Source of the DNA: Saposhnikovia divaricata
Taxonomy: Eukaryota; Streptophyta; Magnoliopsida; Apiales; Apiaceae
Assembly (NCBI GenBank): GCA_036435485.1
Contig: CM071600.1
Span: 118,288,046 to 118,352,045, forward strand
Reading direction: 5' to 3'
DNA: 64,000 nucleotides
Below the pieces are notes generated by a model. It had not been told where the DNA came from and did not search any database. It saw only the letters and a program-made list of their open reading frames with translations. Position numbers and translations under genes: made by a program. Shown one piece after another: positions 32,955 through 43,319 of the stretch; the stretch's first letter is position 1; each line of letters opens with the position of its first letter.

Positions 32955-33344
32955 TGTTAGAGGCCCAACTTCTTACTGGGCTGGACCGAAGGCCCAGTCA
33001 TGGAATGAGTACCGGTTTGGCGAAGGCCCATGTCATTCGGCCTCTTTATTTACAACGGTCCGTTCGGTTGTACATCCCTGGGAACGTGGGAACGTGGAAC
33101 ACGTTCACCACTCACCTTACTCTCCGATAACTGCCAACATCGAGGATAAAGAGGTTAACAAAGGTTTGGGTTCATTCATTCAATTACTGACACACAACAC
33201 AAACACTCTGCGTTTACCTTTACTCATAAAAGAACCAGTTAACTTATTCTCACACCGGAGGTGAATCGGGGGGCCACACCCTCGCATTCTTCTTCAATTG
33301 CAGGTCCGACCGAACTAATACACCGACGGAAATTGGTTGCAACA
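32955..33344 (+). repeat. Element F 3' LTR (390 bp)
   Basis: Matches the 5' LTR except for one base by eye; followed by the TACGC target duplication. The preceding purine-rich stretch (GAACGAAGCCTAGGGACA) is a weak polypurine tract. Confidence 0.95.
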
Positions 33345-33734
33345 TACGCGATAGTAGGCATGAAGACAACATATTTCCACAGAAAACATGTGTTAGCCAT
33401 CAAAATTGATCAGGAAGTTAGAATGCCAAAATAGGTATTGAAATAAACTAGTGAAAATAGACTCAAAAAACAATAACTTAGCATCAACACCTATCATGAT
33501 CCATTTTGGAGATGTCCAGAATAAAAAATAATCAGAAAGTTGCAATTAATAGCAAAAAACAAAAATAGATAAAGATCCAATAAAAGGCCAATGAATTCTA
33601 AAAATATACCTAATTAGAAAATTTAACAAAACAATTCAGTACCATACATATTTGAAAAACCAAAACCTAAAAAACTAAACAAAAATTACTCAAACAAGTA
33701 AAAACCTTAGAAATAAAACAAAAACCTATTCATA

Positions 33735-36610
33735 TATACCCTGATAACATCAACTCGAAATATTTTCCTACTACAATTGAGCAAATTAAAAATGTATACG
33801 TCTCCTTCACCCAGTGCATTATCTCGAACAAATATATTCCATCCACTTCCAAGCTTAACCTTATTATGCTTAACTTTAATTAATACTCTCCATTGCCTTT
33901 TATGAGCAAGTAACCTTGAAACGGATCCATTACTCCAATCTTTAGAAAGGGATCTAGCAAAATTTCCACCATACTGTAACTAAAAATGTAAAAACATATT
34001 AACAACAAACAGTTGATAGTATACTCAAACTAATAGTTGATAGTATACTAAACTAATACCAAAAATTGAGCTAAAAATAATAAATACAAAAAACTACTAT
34101 TGGGTACCACATTCAGTAACTTATGATCAATGCTTGAACACCCTAACACAATGACAAATCGACCAAATATATGTCTTCCCTTCCATAACGATAATAAGGA
34201 AGAATCGTCGTAGAACTTATCTAACATCTCTACATAATCCTTAACAATGCGTAAAATTAACAACACAAAATCAAAAGCTAGATCTAGAACCTAATAACCA
34301 GTAAAATAATAAGTTAAAATTAATCCGAGAATTACCTTTAGTATTCCTAAAGCGAATGACATCAATCAGATTTCCTTTAGCAATTCCAAATTGATATTTT
34401 GACTTCAAAAAATATCTTTCCTTTTCAATGTCTTACACAATTTGAAATATGATATCTCCAAAGAACTTTTATCAAAAATACGCACAAAAAAACTCGAATG
34501 CCCATGATACTCAAATGTAATAAAAAAAATTTCTTTAAGACCATAGAATGTTGCAAACTCCTTTATGAATACAAAGCTCGAACAATTTCTTTCATAACAA
34601 ATAGACCATGTTTGATTACTTGGCATCACAAACTCAACAACTCCTGATAAAACTTTACCTAAGTTGTTCCAAAGTGCTATTGGAAACATCCGCCAGCAAT
34701 AACATAATTACACACCAAAGCACTTACATAAGATATATAAGAAATCAACAAAATTTTAACACCCTTACAATTTTATCTTCCTCCTGACAAAATACAATCT
34801 AAAAGAATTGAACCCCGTACAAATCTGCAAACAAAAAAAAATTAAATAAAAACTCAAAATCACATGGAGTATAGAAACTAAAAAGGATAAAAACAAAATC
34901 ACCTGGATTAACAATAAAAAAAATCATGGTCTTAATCCCGCTCAATACATATATTGAATTTCAAACGATTACCGGTACACTCAAAAATACAAGAATCACC
35001 AATTTGAATATCTACCTTTTCAACAAATTTACTCCACCCTAAACCGAACATACAATAATAATTGCACCACTCAACTTAAACTTCCCAGCACTTATTTAAA
35101 AGCCACATAGTAATTCTTTCACCGTTGTTCCAATTTTTATAAATTTCGTACATGTCTTCACATATGGGCTACAAATTAAACCAGTAAACATATTAGTATG
35201 ACAATCTTATTCTAACAACTAAAATAACTTATAATTAAGTATATCGCATACATACCACTTTAGCATACTCCTTATTTAGATGAACTGACTGTATCACAAG
35301 TCTAAAAAACTGAAGTTGCTCCAAGATACATTAAAAACAAATAAAGCACCATTCTTCTCTTCAATAATGGAATCTTTATGGGGTGCTTTAAAATCAACCA
35401 TGTGTTTCTCTTAAATCTTCACATCAACAAGTAATACCTTAGGAAATTTCACAACCCTTTGGCGAAAAGATAATATCTCAAAGTCCTAGATATGAGTAGT
35501 AAAGTGCATGGGCTTAATGGGTGGTGATACGGATTTTATAATACCTGTACAAATTCCACCAAGTATAGGCAAGTTGAAAAAGCTACAAATTTTGTGGGGT
35601 TCAGCCAAAAGATACTACACAGTTCCAAGGGAGATATGTGAGCTGCATGAGTTAAGGTATCTAAACATCCGAAATAGTGGGAGTTTGAATATAGTTAACC
35701 ACCAAACAAAGTTGCACAGTACTCTTGGCAGTATAAAGAATTGATCAAGATTGATACTGTTAATATCACCAACCCCCGTACACTACTTATAAGACTACGG
35801 AAAAGAGGTAGAAGAAGAAGAAGAAGAAGAAGAAGAAGAAGAAGAAGAAGAAAATGGCTACACGTTGGAGTCCATAAAAATCCATAAAATTTTGTAACCC
35901 AACAATTCGACAACTCATATGATCATAATTACAGAACCATCGATCTCCTTTATCAATAATCAAAACAATATCGTTTGGAATAATTGGGCCATAAAGTTTA
36001 TTAAATTTCTTCGGAATCCTCAGTTTGAAGATTAAAACAAAATCAGAAAATAACAACTTAATTTCAAAAGAACATTTCCAAATAAGATTTAACACTCACA
36101 ATTTTACCATACTCAAAGAAACATGGAAAAAAAATAAAATAAAAGCATAACTAAAAATTAATATCAAAATACCTGGATTATTGACCGCTAAATCAAGAAC
36201 ATCATGACCATGATAGTTCCTGATTTTGTCAGTTACAAAAGAATCCAATAATATCATTACAGAAAACTTTCTCTTTCTAATATGAACAAAAAGATACGAT
36301 TGAACAGCAGGACCTTCAAAGAAGAAAAACAATTGGACCACCCTTCAGCTATGAAAAACCTTTGCCCATACTTTTCAACTTTCAGCGTGAATTCCAACCC
36401 ATTCGGAGCAACAATCATAATGGTACATGGCACATTTAAAAAATATTGCAAAGCAGCAACTTTATCAATGCCCTTTCAAAACAAAATTATGTTGGTATCT
36501 ATAATAACCAGTATGACATAAACAAATCTAAATTATTATAAAAGATACTCACAAGTGATTTAGGCGGTAAGTTATCTGGTTTAACAATTAACCAGAATGC
36601 ACAAGCCATG
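33735..36610 (-). pseudogene. REM-like gene remnant with about five B3 DNA-binding domains
   Basis: Minus-strand exon-like blocks, each reading as a plant B3 domain. 36610-36550 starts MACAFWLIVKPDNLPPKSL. 36490-36175 has TLKVEKYGQRFFIAEGWSN, then a frame change to SYLFVHIRKRKF. 36045-35850 has IPKKFNKLYGPIIPNDIVLI and ends in a GAA/TTC repeat. 35180-34930 has WSKFVEKVDIQIGDSCIFEC, with a stop upstream. 34689-34405 has FPIALWNNLGKV ... FIKEFATFYGLKEIFF. 33990-33735 has GSGWNIFVRDNALGEGD. B3 proteins bind DNA in the nucleus; arrays of B3 domains are typical of the REM family. Frameshift, stop and microsatellite suggest a pseudogene, but intron borders were not all resolved. Confidence 0.6.
35811..35853. 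repeat. (GAA)n microsatellite, about 14 units
   Basis: Continuous GAAGAAGAA run inside a B3-domain block; on the minus strand it would encode a poly-Phe, poly-Ser or poly-Leu stretch. Confidence 0.95.
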
Positions 36611-37459
36611 TTCTGCAAAATTAAAACCAATAACTACAACAAAACAATAAACACACAGTAGATATCTTTTTAGAGAAAAAACACACAATAAGCAAACTGT
36701 GTATATTATATAAAATACAATATTCAGGATGCTCATATATCTATATGGAGACTAAAGAATTCATCCGAGATATCTAGATAACTAATCAGTAATCCCAGGA
36801 CATCAAATGGACTACCAGAACTAATGCGGTTTTTGAAAACTGAATACATATTGCCCAGCAAGCTAGTAGTAGAAGTGTAACTTTTAATTCAGAATACTGG
36901 CTATATGTATTACCTTATAACCTATCCAACAATAACTTATATCAAACACAACTCAAATTATAAATAAAAAATTTAAAACCAATAAAAAAATTGGAAAATT
37001 TTAAAACAATAAAAATAATTTATCTAAACATAACTTATCTCAAATAAAACTCAATTCTATAGTGTTTTAAACCTATAAAAACATATTATCTAAACATAAC
37101 TTATATCAAATAGAACTCAAACCATAGAGACGCACGATTAGAAGAAACTTACTAAAATTTAAAACTCCCTTCTTCAATAAAAAACTTAAAAACCAAATAA
37201 AAAAACAAACATCAGCCGTAAAACCACAAAGAATGAAGTGCAGAACAAGAAAACATAATATGCATCGATAAAAACATGACAACAAACTAGAGTTATCTCA
37301 AAATCATGTGAAAATAGGTATTCCAGATAGCCCTCTTATATTGTCTCCTATGGTGTGTAACTATATTATATTTTTAAACTTATGTTCTTTGATTTTGGTA
37401 ATCAATTTGTCTTTAAATTTACTTATAAAAATCCTTCACAATATGAAAAACAGAGAAGT
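36611..37459. other. AT-rich DNA, no gene seen
   Basis: Long AAAACATAACTTAT-like stretches recur at about 36925, 37025 and 37090 (loose repeats). GAAGT at 37455-37459 is a possible left target duplication of element C. Confidence 0.4.
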
Positions 37460-38199
37460 TGTTGGGTTTCAATCCAATATGATGTTATGGGCTTAGGTGG
37501 TCCAAGATATGTATGGTTAAGATAATAATTGTATGTGTAGACAATTATTATATGGGAAAAGAGTATCTAAAGCACATAATAGATAAGTTCTCTATTAGTG
37601 CGACTTAAAATTTGATAAATTAATTATTATTTGAACAATCCAACCGTATGGATGTTAAATTCATACAAAAATACGTGAATGTACAAATTTTCGTGTAATT
37701 TAATTGTTTGAAACTATAAATTTATAGCAAAAAGATTATGATAAATCTGTGTCGTTGAATATATATAGAAAATAGTATTATTATAAAAGTGGTGCTCCAC
37801 TATTTCAAATATAATAAAAATTTGTATATAATGTTATTTCAACAAAAACTTTTCATCCGTACGGTTGGATTATCAAAAATAATAATAAAATACAAGATTT
37901 AAGTTGCACTAATAGAGAAATTCTCTATTGTGTGCTTTAGAAACTCCATCCCCTTATTATATATGGTATGTCTTGATCACCAAGTTGGGTAATTAGGTGC
38001 CAAGAATTGGAAGGCTTGTAGAACAAGTATGGTAAGACTTGTTGAACAAGTATGGTAAGTCTTGGTGACTAAGTTTTAGATGACTATATATACATAATCG
38101 TATTGTATTTGTTTGAAGTGTAAATACTTAATAGATGTTGTCTTAGGTATTGTTTGGGAGATACTTGAGCATTGTTGGCTCAAGTATCGGGATTGGGAC
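37460..38199 (+). repeat. Element C 5' LTR, left part
   Basis: Opens TGTTGGGTTTCAATCCAATA. Contains the MITE at 37554-37953 and a TATATATA box near 38083. Interrupted by element D at 38200; continues at 46163. Confidence 0.8.
37554..37953. mobile_element. 400-bp Mutator-type MITE in the element C LTR
   Basis: Flanked by a perfect 9-bp duplication TTATTATAT (37545-37553 and 37954-37962), the size made by Mutator-like transposases. Terminal inverted repeats of about 110 bp: the left end reads GGGAAAAGAGTATCTAAAGC, the right end on the other strand GGGGATGGAGTTTCTAAAGC, and the match continues through CTCTATTAGTGC and AATCCAACCGTA. No coding capacity. Long TIRs, a 9-bp TSD and small size define a MULE-derived MITE. 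Confidence 0.85.
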
Positions 38200-39306
38200 T
38201 GTTGGGACAATCAGATCTTGGCACTGCGATTTTTGATACAATAAATTAACGAGTACGAATAGAAAAATCACCTTGTTAACGGTTGATTCCACGCTCTTCT
38301 ATTGTATTCCCAAATTCCCTTGAGCGAAGTGTGGCCTTCGTCTTCTCAAGTTAACCTCTCTTCTTGCTCCTGGGTGGCTACAAAATTTTTTCGACCACCC
38401 CCCAGCAAGAAGAGAATAGGAATATATATAGGCTACAATAGGGATCATGGATAATTAGGTTGGGCCTTCTAATTACATCTTGAGCCTAGCCCAATGTAAT
38501 TAAATATTAATTCAATCCACTAAAGAATTAATATTTGCACTACCTTTCCTAATACCGTAATTTAATTAATTAATTCGGTTCCAATATTATTTGCTTATTA
38601 AATTCCCCATGTTTAAAATATCGCATGTCCATTAATTAAATAAATTACTGATAATTCATTTAATTAATATCTTTTATCCTTGATCATCCACTCAACCTTT
38701 ATTTAATTATGCCGGAATAAATCCACCTGCAGGGTTTCACATAATTAAATCTTTTTGAGCTTTCAAGGGGACATCATTAACCCGAATATTATCAGGACAT
38801 GGATTCCTTCAATAAATAATATCCCACCATATATATTATTTCATCACCCAAAATATAATGATATAATTCACAAGAATTATTTCATATATAAATCAAAGCA
38901 TGTAAATAATATACACGTGTCAATTACTATATCTGGATTAAGAACCTAAGCATTAATAATAACATAGAATCTTAGTTCTCCTTCTTAATAAGTATAAGGG
39001 AACAATTCTAAATTTGATCCTGTTCAATATACACAAAGTATACTAGTATTATTTATTAGTCAATATAAACTAATCTAAATAATACTACAGCCATTCCAGT
39101 GGATAGTCTAACTCCACCTGTGCTGTGAACCTTATTATATTATATAAACCGTATTTAATAATCTAATATTCTGTATCCCATTTGATACTAGATTATTCAC
39201 AATATATAATATTTAGACAACATGTAAACATTTAAATGATTCTCAATTAAACCGGCCAGAAATAAATGTAAATACTTCAAATAAATATTTTCAGTATACA
39301 CCAACA
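38200..39306 (-). repeat. Element D 3' LTR (1107 bp)
   Basis: Plus-strand reading TGTTGGGACAATC ... TACACCAACA. A minus-strand TATA box (CTATATATATTCC) lies near 38420. The 64-codon open frame at 38755-38949 recurs identically in the other LTR and is not taken as a gene. Confidence 0.95.
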
Positions 39307-39321
39307 ATCTCCCACTTATAC
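39307..39321 (-). other. Element D polypurine tract
   Basis: Minus strand reads ATAAGTGGGAGAT directly before the 3' LTR; primes plus-strand DNA synthesis. Confidence 0.8.
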
Positions 39322-39374
39322 TCAAAATATTCTATGAGTATATCAGTGTTTATTTAATCCACTATTACAAAAAA

Positions 39375-41993
39375 CTATGTGTCCATCCATCTGACTCCTA
39401 TCGCTTCTACATGCCTGTCAAAAACTTTGGCTGGCAGGCTCTTTGTGAAAGGATCTGCCCGGTTGTCTTCTGATGATATGTGAGCCACAACTATATCTCC
39501 TCGCTTTACGATTCCTCGTATGAGATGATACTTACGTTCAATATGTTTAGCTGCCTTGTGATCTCGCGGTTCCTTCGAATTTGCCACAGCACCAGTGTTA
39601 TCACAATACACTGTCAAGCTCCTAGGCAAATTAGGTACCACATCCAAGTCCAAAAGGAAGTTCCTGAACCATACAGCCTCCTTTGCAGCCTCAGAGGCCG
39701 CCACGTACTCGGCTTCCATGGTAGAGTCTGCAATGCATTTCTGCTTTACACTCCTCCATATAACAGCTCCACCTCCCAAAGTAAAAACATATCCCGAGGT
39801 CGATTTCCTCTTATCCCTATCTGATTGGAAATCTGAATCAGTATATCCCAAAGGAAATAGATCTGAGGCCTTGTAAATTAACATATACTCCTTAGTCCTT
39901 CTCAGGTACTTGAGTATAGTTTTTACTGCACTCCAATGTTCCTGACCGGGGTTCGACTGATATCTACTAACCATGCCTACAGCAAAGCAGATGTCAGGCC
40001 TCGTACATAACATAGCATACATTAAGCTTCCACATGCCGAAGCATAAGGAACTACTTTCATGCTCTCTATATCCTTAGGTGTCGAAGGACACTGCTCCTT
40101 GGATAGAGCCACTCCATGCTTAAAAGGTAGAAAACCTTTCTTAGAGTTCTGCATGTTAAAACGAGCTAATACTTCATCAATGTAGGGCTCTTGAGATAAA
40201 TCCAACATCCTTTTCTTGCGATCCCTTATTACTTTGCTCCCAAGGATGTATGCCGCTTCACCTAAGTCCTTCATTTCAAATTGTTTGAACAACCATGCCT
40301 TTACTGATGACAACATCTTAACATTGTTTCCAATGAGTAAAATGTCATCAACATACAGTACTAGAAAAACCACTGCATTACCCTCACTTCTCTTATACAC
40401 ACCTGATTCGCTTGGACTTTGATCAAATCCATATGACTGGACTGCCTGATCAAAACGAATATTCCAGTACCTAGAAGCTTGTTTTAGTCCATAAATAGAC
40501 CTCTTAAGCTTACAAACAAGATGCTCTTGGCCATCCTTAATGAATCCTTTTGGTTGTTGCATATAGATGGTTTCCTCAAGACTTCCATTAAGGAAAGCTG
40601 TCTTGACATCCATTTGCCAAATCTCATAATCGAGATGAGTTGCTATAGATAAAAGAATCCGGATCGACTTAAGCATAACAACCGGCGAAAAGGTTTCCTC
40701 ATAATCGATCCCTTCTTTCTGAGTATACCCTTTCGCAACAAGTCGTGCTTTCCAGGCTTTCACCTTTTTGTCAGATCCTCTTTTCTTCTTGTAGATCCAC
40801 ATACATCCAATGGGTTTTACACCTTTGGGTGGTTCCACGAGCTCCCAAACTTGATTAGAATACATAGATTCCATCTCAGATTCCATTGCCTTTTGCCAAA
40901 GATCTGCATCTTTATCTAGAATTGCTTCTTCGTATGTCCTGGGATCCTCATCATGTTCACCAGAGACCAAGTCCGAGGACTCTCCCAAAAACATGAATCT
41001 ATCAGGTTGTTGAACAACCCTCCCACTACGACGAAGCACCGGTGTGGTATTAGTGACAGGTTGTGCATTTTCTTGTGGTTGATCTACTTGTACTATTGGC
41101 ACTTGGGGATTATCTGTCCCTCCCACTAGTTCCTCTAAAACGATACTACTCATGGGTTTGTGGTTCATTATATAGTCTTCTTCTAAGAATCTAGCATTGG
41201 TGCTAACAATGATATCTCGATCCCTAGGACTATAAAATGAATAACCTTTCGTTCCCATGGGATAGCCTACAAACAGCCTTACTTCTGTACGAGATTCTAG
41301 CTTGGTCGCGTTCTTGTTCAGCACATGTGCTGGACAACCCCAAATCCGAATATGTCTTAGACTTGGTTTGCTACAAGTCCACAATTCTATTGGAGTCCTG
41401 GGAACCGACTTAGAAGGTACCAAGTTCAGAAGGTAAGCTGCTGTTTCTATAGCATATCCCCAAAACGACTTGGGTAAATCTGAATAACTCATCATCGATC
41501 TAACACTCTCTAAAAGAGTCGGATTCCTTCTCTCTGCTACACCATTCTGCTGAGGTGTGCCAGGTGCAGACAACTGGGATGTGATCCCATTTTCTGATAA
41601 ATATTCCCTAAATTCTCCAAGCAAGTATTCGCCACCACGATCTGATCGTAGTGACTTGATACATTTTCCAAGATGTCGCTTCTCCGCACTTGCTTTGTAC
41701 TCTTTGAATTTTTCAAAGCACTCAGACTTACGGCGCAACAAATAAATGTACCCATATCTAGAATAATCGTCAATGAAAGTGACAAAATACTCATAACCTC
41801 CTCTTGCTTGGATACTCATAAGTCCACATAAATCAGTATGAACCAATTCTAACACTTCTTTAGCTCTATTCCCCTTTGCTTTAAAAGGCATATTAGTCAT
41901 CTTACCTTCCAAGCAGGATTCACAAACCGGAAATGGCTCCACTGCCAACGAGCCTAATGGCCCATCTACTACCAGTCTTTGAATCCTCCTCAA
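39375..41993 (-). CDS. pol: Element D integrase, reverse transcriptase and RNase H
   Basis: 872 uninterrupted residues. Integrase: CESCLEGKM zinc region, VHTDLCGLMS, IDDYSRYGYIYLL, LRSDRGGEY and QQNGVAERRN, with the D, D, E catalytic residues present. RT: KARLVAKGYTQKEGIDYEET, QMDVKTAFLNGSLEETIYMQ, YGLKQASRYW and catalytic YVDDILLIGNN. RNase H: YTDSDFQSDRDKRKSTSGYV, STMEAEYVAASEA and DNRADPFTKSLP. The pre-integrase His region lies upstream of the apparent start, past a TAA, so the true protein would be part of a longer polyprotein. The copia lineage below family level is not assigned. Confidence 0.95.
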   Translation of the reverse strand: MRRIQRLVVDGPLGSLAVEPFPVCESCLEGKMTNMPFKAKGNRAKEVLELVHTDLCGLMSIQARGGYEYFVTFIDDYSRYGYIYLLRRKSECFEKFKEYKASAEKRHLGKCIKSLRSDRGGEYLLGEFREYLSENGITSQLSAPGTPQQNGVAERRNPTLLESVRSMMSYSDLPKSFWGYAIETAAYLLNLVPSKSVPRTPIELWTCSKPSLRHIRIWGCPAHVLNKNATKLESRTEVRLFVGYPMGTKGYSFYSPRDRDIIVSTNARFLEEDYIMNHKPMSSIVLEELVGGTDNPQVPIVQVDQPQENAQPVTNTTPVLRRSGRVVQQPDRFMFLGESSDLVSGEHDEDPRTYEEAILDKDADLWQKAMESEMESMYSNQVWELVEPPKGVKPIGCMWIYKKKRGSDKKVKAWKARLVAKGYTQKEGIDYEETFSPVVMLKSIRILLSIATHLDYEIWQMDVKTAFLNGSLEETIYMQQPKGFIKDGQEHLVCKLKRSIYGLKQASRYWNIRFDQAVQSYGFDQSPSESGVYKRSEGNAVVFLVLYVDDILLIGNNVKMLSSVKAWLFKQFEMKDLGEAAYILGSKVIRDRKKRMLDLSQEPYIDEVLARFNMQNSKKGFLPFKHGVALSKEQCPSTPKDIESMKVVPYASACGSLMYAMLCTRPDICFAVGMVSRYQSNPGQEHWSAVKTILKYLRRTKEYMLIYKASDLFPLGYTDSDFQSDRDKRKSTSGYVFTLGGGAVIWRSVKQKCIADSTMEAEYVAASEAAKEAVWFRNFLLDLDVVPNLPRSLTVYCDNTGAVANSKEPRDHKAAKHIERKYHLIRGIVKRGDIVVAHISSEDNRADPFTKSLPAKVFDRHVEAIGVRWMDT

Positions 41994-42806
41994 GTTAATA
42001 TGACCTAATTTTAAGTGCCAAAGATATGTTTAGTTCAATTCAGAAGGTTTCTTTCTTTTATTTGAGCTAGAAAGAATGTTATTAGTTTCCTTATGTTGCA
42101 GCATTGGTTGGATAGGATTAATAATATATAAATTATCTTGCAATGTACCAGAACATATAACTCGTTTATTCATCATAATAGAAACATTACGATCCAAACA
42201 AACATTATAACCATCCATGGCAAGTTTAGAAACCGAAATTAAATTCCTTCTAAACGAAGGTACATAAAGACAATTGTTCAAAACCAAAATCCTATCATCG
42301 CCAAAAGATAATGTAATTATTCCAACTGCAACTACTGCTACTTTCGTAGCATCTCCCATGAACACATATATCTCGCCATCTCTAAGCATTCTGGATTGCT
42401 GGAACCCTTGCATAGAGTTACAAACATGGTCAGTGGCTCCTGTATCTACACACCAAGTGCTCGTAGATATAGCCGCTATATATGTTTTTGTAACTAGAGA
42501 AAGAGACATACCAGTATTGTTTGTCTTCTTAGGAAGAGGACAATCCTGTTTCCAGTGACCTGACTGCTTGCACCTGAAGCACTTGCCCTTAGGCTTTTTC
42601 ACACCACCTTGAACTCCCACTGTATTAGCAATCTTTCCAGCTTTCTGTGTCTGAGTCTTTTTCTTCTTCTTACCTTTCGGCTTAGATGAAGAAGCTTTCT
42701 CGGCCACATTCACTTGAACATTCTGCTTAAAGAGTCCTTCAGCTGCCTGAAGTTCTGTCAGAAGTTCCGCGAGACTATACATCCTTTTGTTCATGGTGTA
42801 ATTCAA
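41994..42806 (-). CDS. gag-pro: Element D nucleocapsid, protease and pre-integrase start
   Basis: The frame 42806-42030 has a basic KKKKKTQTQK region, a zinc knuckle CFRCKQSGHWKQDC (CX2CX4HX4C) and protease WCVDTGATDHVCNS with an intact D-T-G. The pre-integrase region follows until a TAA at about 42030-42032 just before WHLKLGHINL. The frame also begins after a TAG at about 42810. Both stops sit in phase inside the polyprotein, where Gln is usual for the family. Confidence 0.88.
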
Positions 42807-43319
42807 GCGGAACTACTCAAAACTTTTGGGCAAGCTCATAAGGATGATATCGATCTGGGTTTCCCCATCAATATCAGCACCAAGGATCTCCATCTCATTC
42901 AGATGAGACATCATTCTGAGAACATGATCCCTTACAGGTGTTCCTTCAACCATCTGAGTGTTCATTAAAGCCTTCATTGCTACTTGCCTAGCAGCCCTAT
43001 TCTGTTCTCCAAAAAGTTCCTTGAGATTAAAGAGCATATCTGAAGCAGTGGGCATAGCCTGATGCTGATGCTACAAAACACCCGACATTGCTGCCAGAAT
43101 GTAACATCGCAACATCTCATCAGCCTTAACCCACCGCTTATAATACTCCTTCTCACTTTCAGGAGCATCTTCAGCAGGCTGATCTGGCTTGGGTTCATAA
43201 GTACAAAATTTGTTCTCCTCGGCAGTCAACACTATGTCCAAATTACGTTTCCATTCAATATAGTTCAGTCCAGTAAGTTTGTTATCCTTAAGTATGGTGA
43301 ATAGTGGATTAAAGCCCAT
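42807..43319 (-). pseudogene. gag: Element D gag capsid region with premature stops
   Basis: ATG at 43319 opens MGFNPLFTILKDNKLTGLNY, the normal Gag start. Frame 43319-43071 ends in a TAG in AMSGVL-HQHQ. The same phase resumes at 43055-42813 (LKELFGEQNRAARQVAMKAL, VRDHVLRMMSHLNEMEILGA) and ends in a second TAG at PKSFE. Both are single-codon changes with no frameshift. It would form the particle shell if read through. Confidence 0.88.

Larger units (their letters stand above)
23409..33344 (+). mobile_element. F: young Tat-lineage Ty3/gypsy retrotransposon, 9936 bp
   Basis: Two 390-bp LTRs, flanked by TACGC at 23404-23408 and 33345-33349, enclose gag-PR-RT-RH-aRH-IN on the plus strand and an antisense gene between pol and the 3' LTR. 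RT before IN defines Ty3/gypsy; a second, archaeal-type RNase H and an additional ORF are hallmarks of the Tat group (Grande, RIRE2, Ogre, Retand). By eye the LTRs differ at one site (23771 C, G or T region: ACGAAT against ACTAAT), so the insertion is very recent. The pol frame is open except for one TGA in RT. Confidence 0.95.

Noticed and set aside
38755..38949. 64-codon open frame repeated exactly at 45606-45800
   Set aside because: Both copies lie at the same place in D's two LTRs; the identity comes from LTR duplication, and the frame has no domain.
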